DNA from: Impatiens glandulifera
Taxonomy: Eukaryota > Streptophyta > Magnoliopsida > Ericales > Balsaminaceae
Assembly: GCF_907164915.1 (NCBI RefSeq)
Contig: NC_061870.1
Span: forward strand, 23,597,348-23,661,347
DNA: 64,000 nt
Direction: 5' to 3'
Positions 11,158 through 20,562 of the stretch are shown here, piece by piece (positions within the stretch are counted from its first letter, which is position 1; every line of letters begins with the position of its first letter). The position numbers and the translations under genes were made by a program. The notes beneath the pieces are model-generated. The model made no database searches. It saw only the letters and a program-made list of their open reading frames with translations, and was not told the origin of the DNA.

Positions 11158-12435
11158 ATGTGGTCTAGACATGTGGGGTCGATTATCCGGGACCCCGCAG
11201 CCGTCTCACACCGTCTTCTCAAGTGGAAGGCTTTAAGTGCAGACCAATTGGATTCACTGTGGACTGCTATCAAGGTAATACTTATAACTTGATTAATATA
11301 CATTACGTCATTAAATAATTATTTGTAACATTTGGATGTTATTTTTTTCAGGATCCGTTCGAAGCGACTAATGGCGACATTGAGTATTTTCGAAAGACCG
11401 GGTTGGGACACGCCAATCAGATATGGGATAGATGGCGGTCGGATTTGAACAAGAATTATATCCGCGTCCACAAAGGAGACGAGGCGGCGGTACTGGCTAA
11501 TCCTCCACCGGACTATGATCGAGATGATTGGGAGTTTGTGTGTCGCAACCATTTCTTCACAGAAACGTTTAAGGTACGGTTTCATAATTCAAATAAAAGT
11601 TGATATTAATTAATCTAACTTCATTTGTTATTTCAAATACAGAGACACAGTTTTACAAATATGAAGAATCGGAAGAATCTAAAATTCCCGCATCGAACGG
11701 GAAGTAGACCGTTTGCACAAATTGAAGACGAGTTGGTAAGTACATTATTTGTAATAACTTAATATGTAGATTGTTATTAATTATATAAATCATTTATTTC
11801 AACAGGCGATTGAAATGGGACGGCCACCGTCTGTAATTGAAGTATTCAAGAGGACACGTACACCAAAACCGACACAAGAAAACCCAACACCCGTCCCGGA
11901 CGAACACGTGCAAGAGAAAATTGTAAGTGAATTGAATAAGTCTAGTTTTTTATTATAGAAATGATATTTTATTTGAATTGTGCAGGCTGAGATGGAAGAG
12001 GTTGTTAGTAACGAACCGGGAATATCGGATTTTGAATTGACGGAGAGGGTGTTCGGACAACAAAAACACGGGGTAGTGTTCGGAATGGGATCAGGCGTCC
12101 GGCCCACACACTTTCGTGAGGATCGTCGTAGTGGAAACAGTTCACAGCGAAACAGTGAGCGATTGTTAGAAGAGAATCAAATAATGAAGCTCAAGCTGGA
12201 GGAACTGGAGAAGAGAGATGAAGAAAGAAGGCAGAAAATGGAAGAATTGCAATCGGAAAAGCAAGAAATTGTGGAAAGAATGGAGAGGGAGAAGTTAGAG
12301 ATTACCGAAAAAATGGAGAGGGAGAAGTCAGAGATTACCGAGAAAATGGAGAGGGAGAAGTCAGAGATGAACGCGAGAATGGAGAGAATCGAATTATATA
12401 TGAGGCAACAACCACCTCCTCCCCCCACAAGCTAA
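11158..12435 (+). CDS. CACTA-element TNP1-like protein, Transposase_24 (Ptta/En/Spm) family, five exons
   Basis: Five exons join in frame with GT-AG introns: 11158-11274, 11352-11573, 11643-11735, 11806-11922 and 11986-12435, giving 332 residues. Transposase_24 hallmarks run in order: a tryptophan-rich start (MWSRHVGSII), W-x-R motifs in exon 2 (IWDRWRSDLNKNYI and DWEFVCRNHF), the family block NRKNLKFPHRTGSRPFAQIE in exon 3, and GRPPSVIEVFKRTR in exon 4. The last exon is a long coiled coil with three repeats of 'MEREKSEITEK' type, ending in polyproline. Proteins of this family are the accessory DNA-binding product of plant CACTA elements and do not cut DNA themselves. The gene is open throughout, so it may still be expressed. 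No catalytic partner gene is present in the window. Confidence 0.8.
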
Positions 12436-12649
12436 GGTTGTTTGGATTCAAAACATGTTTTCATTATAGGTTGAATTTATAACAGATTGTTCGGAATATT
12501 AGTTTGGTTTCGAATTTTGTAATGTTCACGATCAATTAATGTGATCGTTTAATGTATGCTGCATTTCTTTTATCATTAATATATTGGTTTGGCTGAACAG
12601 GTTTTGGTTAGGTTTGGTTGCGAGCAAAATAATCCGCACATTTTTAAAA

Positions 12650-13400
12650 ATTTAGGGGAAAAAACCGAAAGTAATATTGAAATCTCTCGGTTTTTCTCTT
12701 TTTGGAAAAAACGAGAGATATTAGAAACCTCTCGGTTTTAAGCCAAAGAGAAAACCGAGAGTTATATGACAAACCCTCGGTTTTTATCCTAAAGAGGAAA
12801 ACCGAGAGTTATTTACAAAACTTTCGGTTTTCCTCTTCGGGTAAAAACCGAGAGTTTTAATATATAACTTTCGGTTTTCTTGAAAAGGAGAAAACCGAGG
12901 GTTTTGCAAAGAACTCTCGGTTTTACAAGAAGAGGAAAACCGAGAGTTATTTACAAAACTTTCGGTTTTAACCGAAGAGGAAAACCGAAAGTTTTGTAAA
13001 TAACTCTCGGTTTTCCTCTTCGGGTAAAACCGAAAGTTCTTTGCAAAACCCTCGGTTTTTCCAGAGAGAAAAACCGAAAGTTATTTGTAAAAACAGGAAA
13101 ACCGAAAGGTCTTTATAAAACCCTCGGTTTTTCCACAAATGAGGAAAACCGAGAGGTCTTTGTAAAACCCTCGGTTTTTCCAAAAGAGAAAAAACCGAAA
13201 GTTCTTGTAAAACCCTCGGTTTTTCCACAAAGAGAAAAACCCGAAAGTTTTCATATAACTTTCGGTTTTTATCCTTTTCAAAGTCCCGACAGTGTCAATA
13301 CCGAGGGATGGCGAGGGTTACTAAAACCTTCGGTAAGGTGTCTTCACCGAAAGTTATAGGGTCAAAACCGAGAGTTTTAACTCTCGGTTTTGACCCCTTT
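12650..13400. repeat. right subterminal hairpin array of the outer CACTA
   Basis: About a dozen imperfect hairpins built from aaaaccgagagtt or aaaaccgaaagtt paired with aactttcggtttt or aactctcggtttt. Spacing is about 45-60 bp, and linkers such as 'cctcttcgg' are shared between neighbours. The long minus-strand frames over this stretch are a by-product of the periodicity. Confidence 0.8.
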
Positions 13401-13584
13401 TTCACCAGTGATTGTTCATTTCTTACAAGATATATATAAGTAATTGAATTCTACTTGAAGAATTATTGGACAAATAACATTCATAAATTTACTAAATTGT
13501 TACAAGAAAAGAAAAGGAAAATTAAAGAGACCATTAAAAAAAATACAAAGCCTTATAGTTTTTTCGTGTAACTTAAAAAATGAG

Positions 13585-13773
13585 TCGGGATCATCTGTTA
13601 TGAAATCGCTACTGTGCCTTCCCAGAAGGGTAAAAATATAATTTATTTATTTTAATTATTACATTTCCATGTGAGATGGCACATAAACGGTTTTATAACA
13701 TAGAATCTCAGTCGAAAATCAAAAATCAACTGAGATCCTCTGTTACGAAACCGCTTATATGCCTCTCTCACAT
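13585..13773. repeat. foldback repeat, three alternating copies of a ~45-bp unit
   Basis: 13669-13712 (atgtgagatggcacataaac...) is an imperfect inverted repeat of 13729-13773, with a 16-bp loop. A third unit in the same orientation as the second lies at about 13585-13625. This looks like a MITE fragment or small satellite. No target duplication was identified. Confidence 0.6.
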
Positions 13774-14151
13774 AGAGGAATAAAAGTGTAATATTTTTTT
13801 AATCATTACTCGTCACATATGTGACGGAGCACCTTGTTGATTTTTGTGATAAAGGATCCCAACTGCTTGAAAACTAATATCTTAATTCTTAAACATAAGT
13901 TGAAATCTTTATTTACATCTGAATTATTTACAAATTACAGCTAAACCTAACAAATTACATTATACTATATAAATAAGATATGCTAACTAGTAGTGTAATA
14001 TAGATACTATCATTCTAAGAGGTGGCCTCCCATTTTATCAAATATATGTATAACCAAATTGCAAATGAGTCCTATAAAAAGTCAGAGTTTACAATTAGGT
14101 ATATAAATACATTGTGAAATAATGAGTAATAAACTTTAAAATATAACCAAT

Positions 14152-14160
<9 letters not shown>

Positions 14161-14219
<59 letters not shown>
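14161..14219. repeat. (AT)n microsatellite
   Basis: About 29 uninterrupted AT units, the longest perfect dinucleotide run in the window. Confidence 0.95.
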
Positions 14220-14222
<3 letters not shown>

Positions 14223-14992
14223 TTATTGGATATGTAATGACGTAATTTAAACTGGAATATAGCATAAATAAATTTATAAATAATATACGGTTGAAAATAA
14301 TCCCAAAATGCTCACCGTCCTCTAAGTTGAACCGTCAAATCTGACTTTTCATTTTATTATCATCCATAAAACTATTTATCCAATGTTTATATAAAAATAT
14401 TAACTCTAATTTCGGCACGTTTCTATTATAATAAAAAAAATTACATTTTTGTCGTATTCAACATTGACTACAAATCATTAGTTATATATATTATTTTAAG
14501 ATTTGACCAATTGTTCTTAGCCACCCATTTATTTTGAAGTCCTCATAACCCATTAGTCTTCTTAATATGGAAGATATGTTTTTAAGTGTTTAAATTAAAT
14601 TGAGAGAAGAATGAATGAAAAAGTTGTAATTAAACTTTTTATTCTCAAATCATTATTAAATTAAAAAGTTTTAAATAAAATGAAACTTAATTCTATAATT
14701 GACTTATATAGTAATTTACAATCCAAATTTACTGTTACTAAAGCGGATAAAGACATCCATACGTTAATTTCCTTTGGACTGAGTAGCAAATTGTTGTTAG
14801 GGTTTCGTTAGAGAGAGAAAGTCAAAATGGAAATGGTGGACGATTATATATTTTTTTATTTCAAACATCAATACTCTACAGTCTTTACTATCTCATAAAT
14901 GATTTTTTTTATATTAAAAAATATTACATACAGAGTACATATATCTATAATTTCCGTGTTTTTAATGTAACTTTGACTCTCTCTCTCTTATC

Positions 14993-15113
14993 CCTGAGTA
15001 TAAATACAATCCATTCCAACTCCTTTCATTCATCATCAACCTTTACGATTCCCTTCTTCATCAAATCCAAGTTCAAATATTAATTCAATTAATATTGTCT
15101 GATCGATTAAAGA
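14993..15113 (+). promoter_or_regulatory. core promoter and 5'UTR of the first U-box gene
   Basis: A CT-rich stretch (ctctctctctta) is followed by a good TATA box, 'gagtataaataca', at about 14996-15008. It lies about 110 bases before the ATG at 15114. The leader is short and T/C-rich, and no intron is needed. Confidence 0.6.
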
Positions 15114-16331
15114 ATGTCAAACACGGAGGAAATTGAGATCCCACACTACTTCATCTGCCCCATCTCTCTTCAAATGATGAAAGATCCAGTCATAGTCCCC
15201 ACCGGCATAACCTACGACCGTGAAAACATCGAGAAATGGGTTTTCTCCAACAACAACCAATTCTGTCCGGTAACCAAACAGCCTCTCCCGGCAGAATCAA
15301 TCCATGACCTAATCACTCCAAACCACACCCTCCGCCGTCTAATCCAATCATGGTGCGCCCTCAACGCTTCCAACGGCATCGAACGCTTCCCCACACCCAA
15401 GCCCGCAGTAACCAAATACCAAATCACCAAGCTTATAGATGATCATTCCAAATCCACTACTATGGCCAAAATCAACTGCCTCGCTAAATTGAAGTCAATG
15501 GCCGCCGTCAGCCACGCAAACAAAAGATGCATTGAGGCCGCAGGAGGAGCTCTCTTTGCTGCTTCTTTGATCGCCGAGTCTGCCGATGCCACCAACGAGG
15601 CACTCAGTACTCTACACTCTCTCAATCTATCCGATACAAGTTTAAAAACCCTATTCAAGATTAACGGTTTCCTAAATGCGTTAACTTGCGCACTGAAACT
15701 CGGAAGCTACGACTCACGAGCTTACGCTGTCATGATACTAAAATCCATCACCGAAGTAACTGACTCTACGGACATGATCATCGGGTCGTTAAACCCTAGA
15801 TTCTTCACGGAAATAGTTCAACTAGTAAAAGATCAAATTACCCCTAAAGCCACCCGGGCAGGACTTCACGTGCTAATAAACGTGTCTTCGATTGGTCGGA
15901 ACCGGGTGAAGGCAGTGGAGGCAGGAGCAGTCCAGGTGATGATCGACATGTTAGTTGAGTCGTCGGAAAAGAGGGTATGCGAAATGGCACTGACTGTTCT
16001 AGACCATCTCTGCCAATGCGCAGAAGGGCGGGCCGAGGTGTTGAGCCACGGGGCGGGGCTGGCCATCGTTTCGAAGAAGATAATGAGGGTATCGAACGTG
16101 GCTAGCGAGAGAGCGATTAGGGTTTTGCATTCGATAGCGAAACATTCGGGGAATGCGGTTGCTTTGAAGGAGATGTTAGAGGTGGGAGTAGTGAGTAAGC
16201 TTTGTGTGGTGCTACAAGTGGAGATGGGGACTAAGATCAAGGAGAGAGTTAGAGAGATTTTGAAGATGCATGTAAGGACTTGGAAGAGTGCCCATTGCAT
16301 TCCCATGGCTCTACTCTCTTCCTATCCTTAA
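15114..16331 (+). CDS. PUB23: U-box/ARM E3 ubiquitin ligase, PUB22/PUB23 type
   Basis: A single-exon gene of 405 residues, in the size range of Arabidopsis PUB22/PUB23 (somewhat over 400). Residues about 10-81 form the U-box, which recruits the E2 enzyme, with the hallmark blocks YFICPISLQMMKDPV, TGITYDRENIEKW, CPVTKQ and LTPNHTLRRLIQSW in order (the leucine here is an isoleucine: LITPNHTLRR). The rest is helical armadillo-like sequence that in this family binds substrates, including the typical NGRAEV-like block (here CAEGRAEVLSHGAG) near residues 302-315. Known relatives attach ubiquitin to proteins such as Exo70B2 and RPN12a and dampen immune and drought responses. Extending that role here is inference. 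The start is the first Met of the frame and matches the family's short N-terminus. PUB22 versus PUB23 cannot be decided by eye. Confidence 0.92.
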   Translation: MSNTEEIEIPHYFICPISLQMMKDPVIVPTGITYDRENIEKWVFSNNNQFCPVTKQPLPAESIHDLITPNHTLRRLIQSWCALNASNGIERFPTPKPAVTKYQITKLIDDHSKSTTMAKINCLAKLKSMAAVSHANKRCIEAAGGALFAASLIAESADATNEALSTLHSLNLSDTSLKTLFKINGFLNALTCALKLGSYDSRAYAVMILKSITEVTDSTDMIIGSLNPRFFTEIVQLVKDQITPKATRAGLHVLINVSSIGRNRVKAVEAGAVQVMIDMLVESSEKRVCEMALTVLDHLCQCAEGRAEVLSHGAGLAIVSKKIMRVSNVASERAIRVLHSIAKHSGNAVALKEMLEVGVVSKLCVVLQVEMGTKIKERVREILKMHVRTWKSAHCIPMALLSSYP

Positions 16332-17479
16332 TTATGTCAATTCTTCTTCTTCTCCATTATACAAATTCATTCTTTTATGTGCATACATATTATAAGTAGC
16401 TAGCTAGATCAATTCTTTGTTAGAGATCCATAATTGTATAGATAATTATAATTTGGTTAAATAATTATTGTATTGAAGCAATTAATTCATACAAAGATTT
16501 TCAATATTGCATATATATGATGATTCTTTCCTAAATTATTTTGCTTTTAATTAGGGTTATATTTGAGTTTTAAAGTTTGAAATGGAGGGGTTGATTCTTG
16601 TATGTTAAGAATCTTATATTGATTGATTGGAAGCATTGAAGAGATCATACATGATAGGGATCAATTAGTTAGAATGAGTGATTTTTTTTTAAATATAAAT
16701 TTTTTAAATACAATTTTTGTAACTTGAATTATCTTAGTGAATTTCGAATAAGTGACTGTGTAACCATAGTTACATTTTTTAGAAGTTGTACTATATATTG
16801 TGACTTTCAATCTCGATATAAGAGTTACATACGCAACATATTGCTGGTTCAAGTTACGTTTAATGTATATTACTGGTTTAAGGTATTGTAAATCTTAGGC
16901 CAATGACTTTAGATTGATTGATTGAGGTGTGCATAAAACAAACCCTAAATATTACAAATGGGTTAAGGAAATTGAATATCAGAAGGAAAGACATTTGTTG
17001 ATGATCAATTCCATTTATTTTGAGTGAAAGAAAAGATAAATTGAAGGAAATTTTTGAGACATGTGAGAGCTCTAGTTTCGTAGTGTAGATTTTTAAGAGG
17101 ATTGGAAGTATATACTAGAACAATTATGAATCTAAAATTCAATTTTGACTATATCATTCTTTGTTATTACATCTTCTTGTATAATAACCCACAACTGACT
17201 TTAGGCCCAATGAAAGATGAGTCATAAGCCATATATATCTCAAACTTCAGTATTAAATATTTGTTTGATTTTTTAAAATAATAATATAGCTGAAATATTT
17301 GTCTAAAAATCTATATAAACATAGATCATAAATAGTCCTTAATTATTTATTATAATGGCTAGCGACTAACCTACTCCTATAGTCCTAAATTTTATTTATT
17401 TTCACAATATATTTTAATCTAAAGTTAAGCCTTTTAGAATATTTAACTAGTAAATTGTATTAAGACTTATAAACAAATC
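16332..17479. other. 3' flank of the U-box gene up to tRNA-Thr, partly duplicated at 25115-25635
   Basis: No gene is seen. The part 16460-16600 ('attgaagcaattaat', 'ttcctaaattattttgcttt', 'aaagtttgaaatgga') aligns with 25110-25250 by eye. This suggests an old local duplication that includes the tRNA that follows. Confidence 0.55.
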
Positions 17480-17551
17480 GCCCGTATAGCTCAGTGGTAG
17501 AGCGCCAGTCTTGTAAACTGGAGGTCTGTAGTTCGATCCTGCATGTGGGCA
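17480..17551 (+). tRNA. trnT-UGU: tRNA-Thr (anticodon TGT)
   Basis: A 72-base cloverleaf. The acceptor stem GCCCGTA/TGTGGGC includes G-T pairs. The D stem is GCTC/GAGC. The anticodon stem CCAGT/ACTGG surrounds the loop CTTGTAA, giving anticodon TGT (reads ACA). The T stem is TGTAG/CTGCA, with TTCGATC in the loop and discriminator A. CCA is not encoded and there is no intron. 'aaacaa' just upstream resembles the CAA start of plant nuclear tRNA genes, and a T-rich run follows. The sequence is not the plastid trnT-UGU. Confidence 0.95.
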
Positions 17552-18518
17552 ATTTATTTTTTAATGTTAAGTTTTTTTTCCTTCTTACTTTTCATTAAAG
17601 AAACCTAAAGAAAATTCCATTGCTAGACATACATGAATATTTGACACTAAAGAAACCTATTCAAAATTTATTGGTTTAATGAATTCTGCATCTTCTTGTC
17701 TTGTAATTAGATGGTTGGTTTATCAAGTTTTATAAATTACAATTTGTTATAAGAACAAAACTCCAAAGAGAAATATGCATCCATAAAAGTATGGTAGTGT
17801 ATATGTGCCCAAAATGATATCCCAAAATGATATTCTCGTTGGTTCCAAAATACTAGGATGATCAATGTCGAATTGTCAATCCTCACATAATTAAGTTAGC
17901 TCGGGCTTTCATTGTTCTACCCATCTCTTGCAATTTTCCAAAACATTTGTAAAATAGTGTCTAAGATTGAAAAGGAAAGGAAAAGGATAGGATCCAACAT
18001 AATTAATTATAGGAACATTTAGGGATTAGTGTGACATGATCTAAAGAACATTAATTCATTTCATGCTTGACAAGAAAAGAAAATAAAAGCAAACCCATAT
18101 CATGCAGGCTTATATTATTAATTAACACACACCTACCATATACCTTTAATTTCCATATATACATACATGTCCACATGATACACCTTTATTAATCAGTAAG
18201 TTTTAAATGTCCCTAATAAAAGTGGATAACGTGGCACCCTTTCAACCACTCGATCTACTTCTCTGAGTTGTCACCAAGGAAGAATGATGATATACCATTG
18301 ATTTTATTCCTCAAAACCATTAATACCCATCCCCATCGATCCCAATCAATGAATGATCTCCATTGCTTACCATTTTCTTTTCTTTATGTTTTTGAATGCT
18401 ACCTGTTCTACAATCTACACTGCACAAATTGATATGATACAGATTGTTTCATGTTGACTTCATCGAGCATCTCAATATTGAGCTTTGAGTTTGTTTTTTC
18501 GAAGTTGTATGTTGTTTG
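17552..18518. other. intergenic DNA, nothing recognised
   Basis: AT-rich with no open frame of note. A short tandem phrase, 'ccaaaatgatatcccaaaatgatatt', lies at about 17808-17835. Confidence 0.5.
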
Positions 18519-19165
18519 TGTTGGAATAAATTCCAATATTTTAGTACATATATTATCTTATTAAAATTTAAGCTTAATTAAAATTATTTATTAAAATTTG
18601 AAAGGTATAGATATCTATAATAAATATGAAATATATTTGTGTAGATATAGATCAATATTATTAATTATTTTGTTGATATACCCGAAATAGTAAATATATA
18701 TTATGACTAGGTACTCTATCCATAATATGACTAGGTACTCTATCCATGTGCGATGCACACAGATAAAAGTATATTGTTACAACATCTCGCATTCGTTAAA
18801 TTTAGTGTTAATTGTTATTAGCCTAGTTGGTTAAAGAATTGTATTTATTTTGTTAGGTTGCGAGTTCAAAACATACCTACAGCATTTTTAATTATGGGCG
18901 GGTCAACCCAAAATCCGACTCAAGTATCCATTTACTCTGACATATATATTCAAATTAACCACAGCTTTTAACCCAGCAATTCAGAAACTTTAAAAATATA
19001 TATATGACTAGGTACTCTATCCATATTAATAGTCTACATATTACCTTAAAACTAAATTGAGATGTCACTCTCAAAAACACCCCAAGAATATTGATAGAAT
19101 TGTAAAATTTGATTCTCACATTAGACAATCCAGAAAGTACTATTATTATAGATCAAGATCTAGAA
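18519..19165. mobile_element. truncated LTR fragment interrupted by a Helitron/SINE-like repeat
   Basis: It begins with TGTTGGAATAAATTCCAATATTTT and resumes after 19007 with 'attaatagtctacatatta ... cactctcaaaaacac'. These parts match, in order, the solo LTR at 45722-46162 ('taattccaatattttgg', 'tagataatctacatatta', 'cactatcaagaacactc'). The far end is lost. The interruption at 18731-19007 is the short dispersed repeat described separately. Confidence 0.55.
18707..19024 (-). mobile_element. short dispersed repeat, Helitron-like or SINE-like, copy 1, with tandem termini
   Basis: The unit 18731-19007 starts CTAGGTACTCTATCCAT and ends TATGA. Read on the minus strand it begins TC and ends CTAG followed by T, with a GTGTGCATCGCACA hairpin near that end, as in Helitrons. 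The phrase ctaggtactctatccat also stands alone at 18707-18723 and follows the unit at 19008-19024. The repeat also contains tRNA-promoter-like boxes, 'tagcctagttgg' and 'ggttgcgagttcaaaac', on the plus strand. Under a SINE reading, the 20-bp phrase would be a target duplication. I cannot decide between the two. Confidence 0.55.
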
Positions 19166-19522
19166 CCGGGAGAACGTAAATCTGAAAAATATATTTTTTA
19201 TTAAGTATTATTTGTTAAAGATTTAGGTACGCATCCACAGTACATAATATTACTTCAATAAATTGACCGGCATACAACTTTTTGTCATACCTTATTAAAC
19301 TTTATTTGAATGTTTTAACATAATGTAAGTTTTGTGCTATTTTGAAAAGAAAAAAAATCTTGCATCTGTAATCCTTATATAATCAAATATGAATTGTGAG
19401 AATGAGGATGCATGAGAAGGAATATACTCACTTTAATTTGTAACATATTTAAGAAAACATGAAATAAGAAAACATATATAACATAAACAAAACATAAAGC
19501 TTGCACTTTTTAACATTATCAA
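19166..19522. other. 3' flank of the PKS gene
   Basis: AT-rich non-coding DNA downstream of the minus-strand gene; no feature recognised. Confidence 0.45.
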
Positions 19523-20498
19523 TTATTTCAAGATCCTTGATCCCTTGTTGATCTTCTTCACTTCCTTGTCTAAGTCTCCACATTTTCGAAGATCTTCATC
19601 GATATCAGACATGAATGAGAATTCAGCCGCGACACTAGCTGTGATGACATCACTCCACTCAATACTGATCTCACTGGGCTCGTATTGGGTTGTCGGTGTC
19701 ATGCAGCCAGAAACATCTTCGGCTGGAGGCGGTGGCATGTTTAGATAAGGCTGGAAAGTTCCAATTGAAAGTGCCTCGATTTCGAAAAGATCCGAGCTTG
19801 CGTCGCTAATTGTGTCGGTTTCGCCATCACCTGAAGCCGACATGATAATCTTTTTCAATTTATGGGTTTTTTTTCGGAATTGCATCCCATGTTAACATGG
19901 AGAGCTTCCTCTCGAGGTTCTTGGATATGTCATCTCCCTTTTTCGCTGCTTGAGAACCAAAAACCTCTATTGAGTTACGAGGTTCTTCAGTTAGTACTTT
20001 CTTGGATAGATCGGGATTCTCTTTTTTGAATGCGTTTTGATCTTGAGAGCGTTTGGAAGAATCCAAAACCATCATCCCATGATCAACACGGTCTGATTTA
20101 TTGCCTCTACATGGTCCTTGGCAGACAAATCTCTTGAAAAAACCCCTTCTCTTTTTTGGTTTGATCCTCGTGGGATTCTCGAGGAGCAATGATTGGCTAT
20201 TCCAGCTTGATAGTGATCTAGATTTGATGATATGTTCCTTTTCCTCGGCTGGTTTCGATGAATTGTATTCCATCTTGATGTTTAGATACTTGTTGGTACC
20301 GAATACGCTTATTTCGCTCTCTTTATGATCCGGTTTGGTGCGTCTGAAGCTAACCACGCGAGGAGTTTCTTCCGAACACATACTTGTTGGAATCGCTTCT
20401 TGAACAATTGTGGCAATCTTTAGGGCGAAGCTTTCTTGATCTCCGGGATTTAGGTAAGCCGAAAACGAGGCCACCCTAAGGTTATCTTGAATATCCAT
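19523..20498 (-). CDS. PKS: phytochrome kinase substrate (PKS) family protein, one-base frameshift
   Basis: This is an intronless minus-strand gene in two overlapping frames. The first runs 212 residues from the ATG at 20498. The second carries the family signature TISDASSDLFEIEAL and YEPSEISIEWSDVITAS, diagnostic of the plasma-membrane PKS proteins that work with phytochromes and phototropins in phototropism and growth orientation. The break lies in a run of eight A (plus-strand T run at about 19868-19875) just after KLSMLTWDAIPKK. Without one A the two frames join into about 324 residues. Early blocks such as RVASFSAYLNPG and TPRVVSFRR also fit the family. Arabidopsis members are longer (about 415-440 residues). 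A homopolymer indel points equally to an assembly error or a recent mutation. A TATA-like 'ttataaatact' sits about 55 bases upstream of the ATG. Confidence 0.85.
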
Positions 20499-20549
20499 GG
20501 CCTTTATTCAGCTTATTGATCTTGTTGAACAAGTAGTAATTGGTTAAAA

Positions 20550-20562
20550 GAGTTGGAGGAGT
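20550..20562 (-). promoter_or_regulatory. TATA box of the PKS gene
   Basis: On the minus strand the sequence reads gttataaatac about 55 bases before the ATG at 20498, at a normal distance for a short-leader plant gene. Confidence 0.5.

Larger units (their letters stand above)
974..13410. mobile_element. outer CACTA (En/Spm) DNA transposon, non-autonomous, 12.4 kb including a nested element
   Basis: The left end reads CACTGGTAAAAAAAGG and the right end, read inward on the other strand, reads CACTGGTGAAAAAGG. These are classic CACTA termini. The 3-bp direct repeat ATT flanks both ends (971-973 and 11413's counterpart at 13411-13413), matching the CACTA target duplication length. Subterminal DNA on both sides is packed with short inverted motifs (ccgaaggtt, ccgagagtt and their complements), as expected for TNP1/TNPA binding regions. 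It carries a Transposase_24 gene (11158-12435) and a short coiled-coil gene (1728-2024). No TNP2/Transposase_21 catalytic protein is visible, so movement would depend on a relative elsewhere. A second CACTA element is inserted at 4661-9896. Excluding that insert and one TTA copy, the element is about 7.2 kb. That both ends belong to one insertion is inferred from the matching termini and ATT. Confidence 0.85.
13414..14990. other. intergenic DNA before the first U-box gene
   Basis: No gene recognised. It contains a foldback at 13585-13773, a long AT microsatellite at 14161-14219 and otherwise unremarkable AT-rich sequence. The last few hundred bases are the presumed promoter of the U-box gene. 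Confidence 0.5.

Noticed and set aside
12968..13281. Overlapping minus-strand frames with repeated KNRGFYKDLSVF-like phrases
   Set aside because: They are read through the hairpin array of the CACTA right arm; the periodicity of the DNA repeat creates the protein repeat.
15212..16306. Three minus-strand frames over the first U-box gene
   Set aside because: They are antisense shadows of a well-supported coding frame with clear family domains.
17480..17551. Plastid-derived tRNA insertion
   Set aside because: The sequence does not match plastid trnT-UGU or trnT-GGU arms; it fits a nuclear tRNA-Thr, and a second nuclear-type copy lies nearby.
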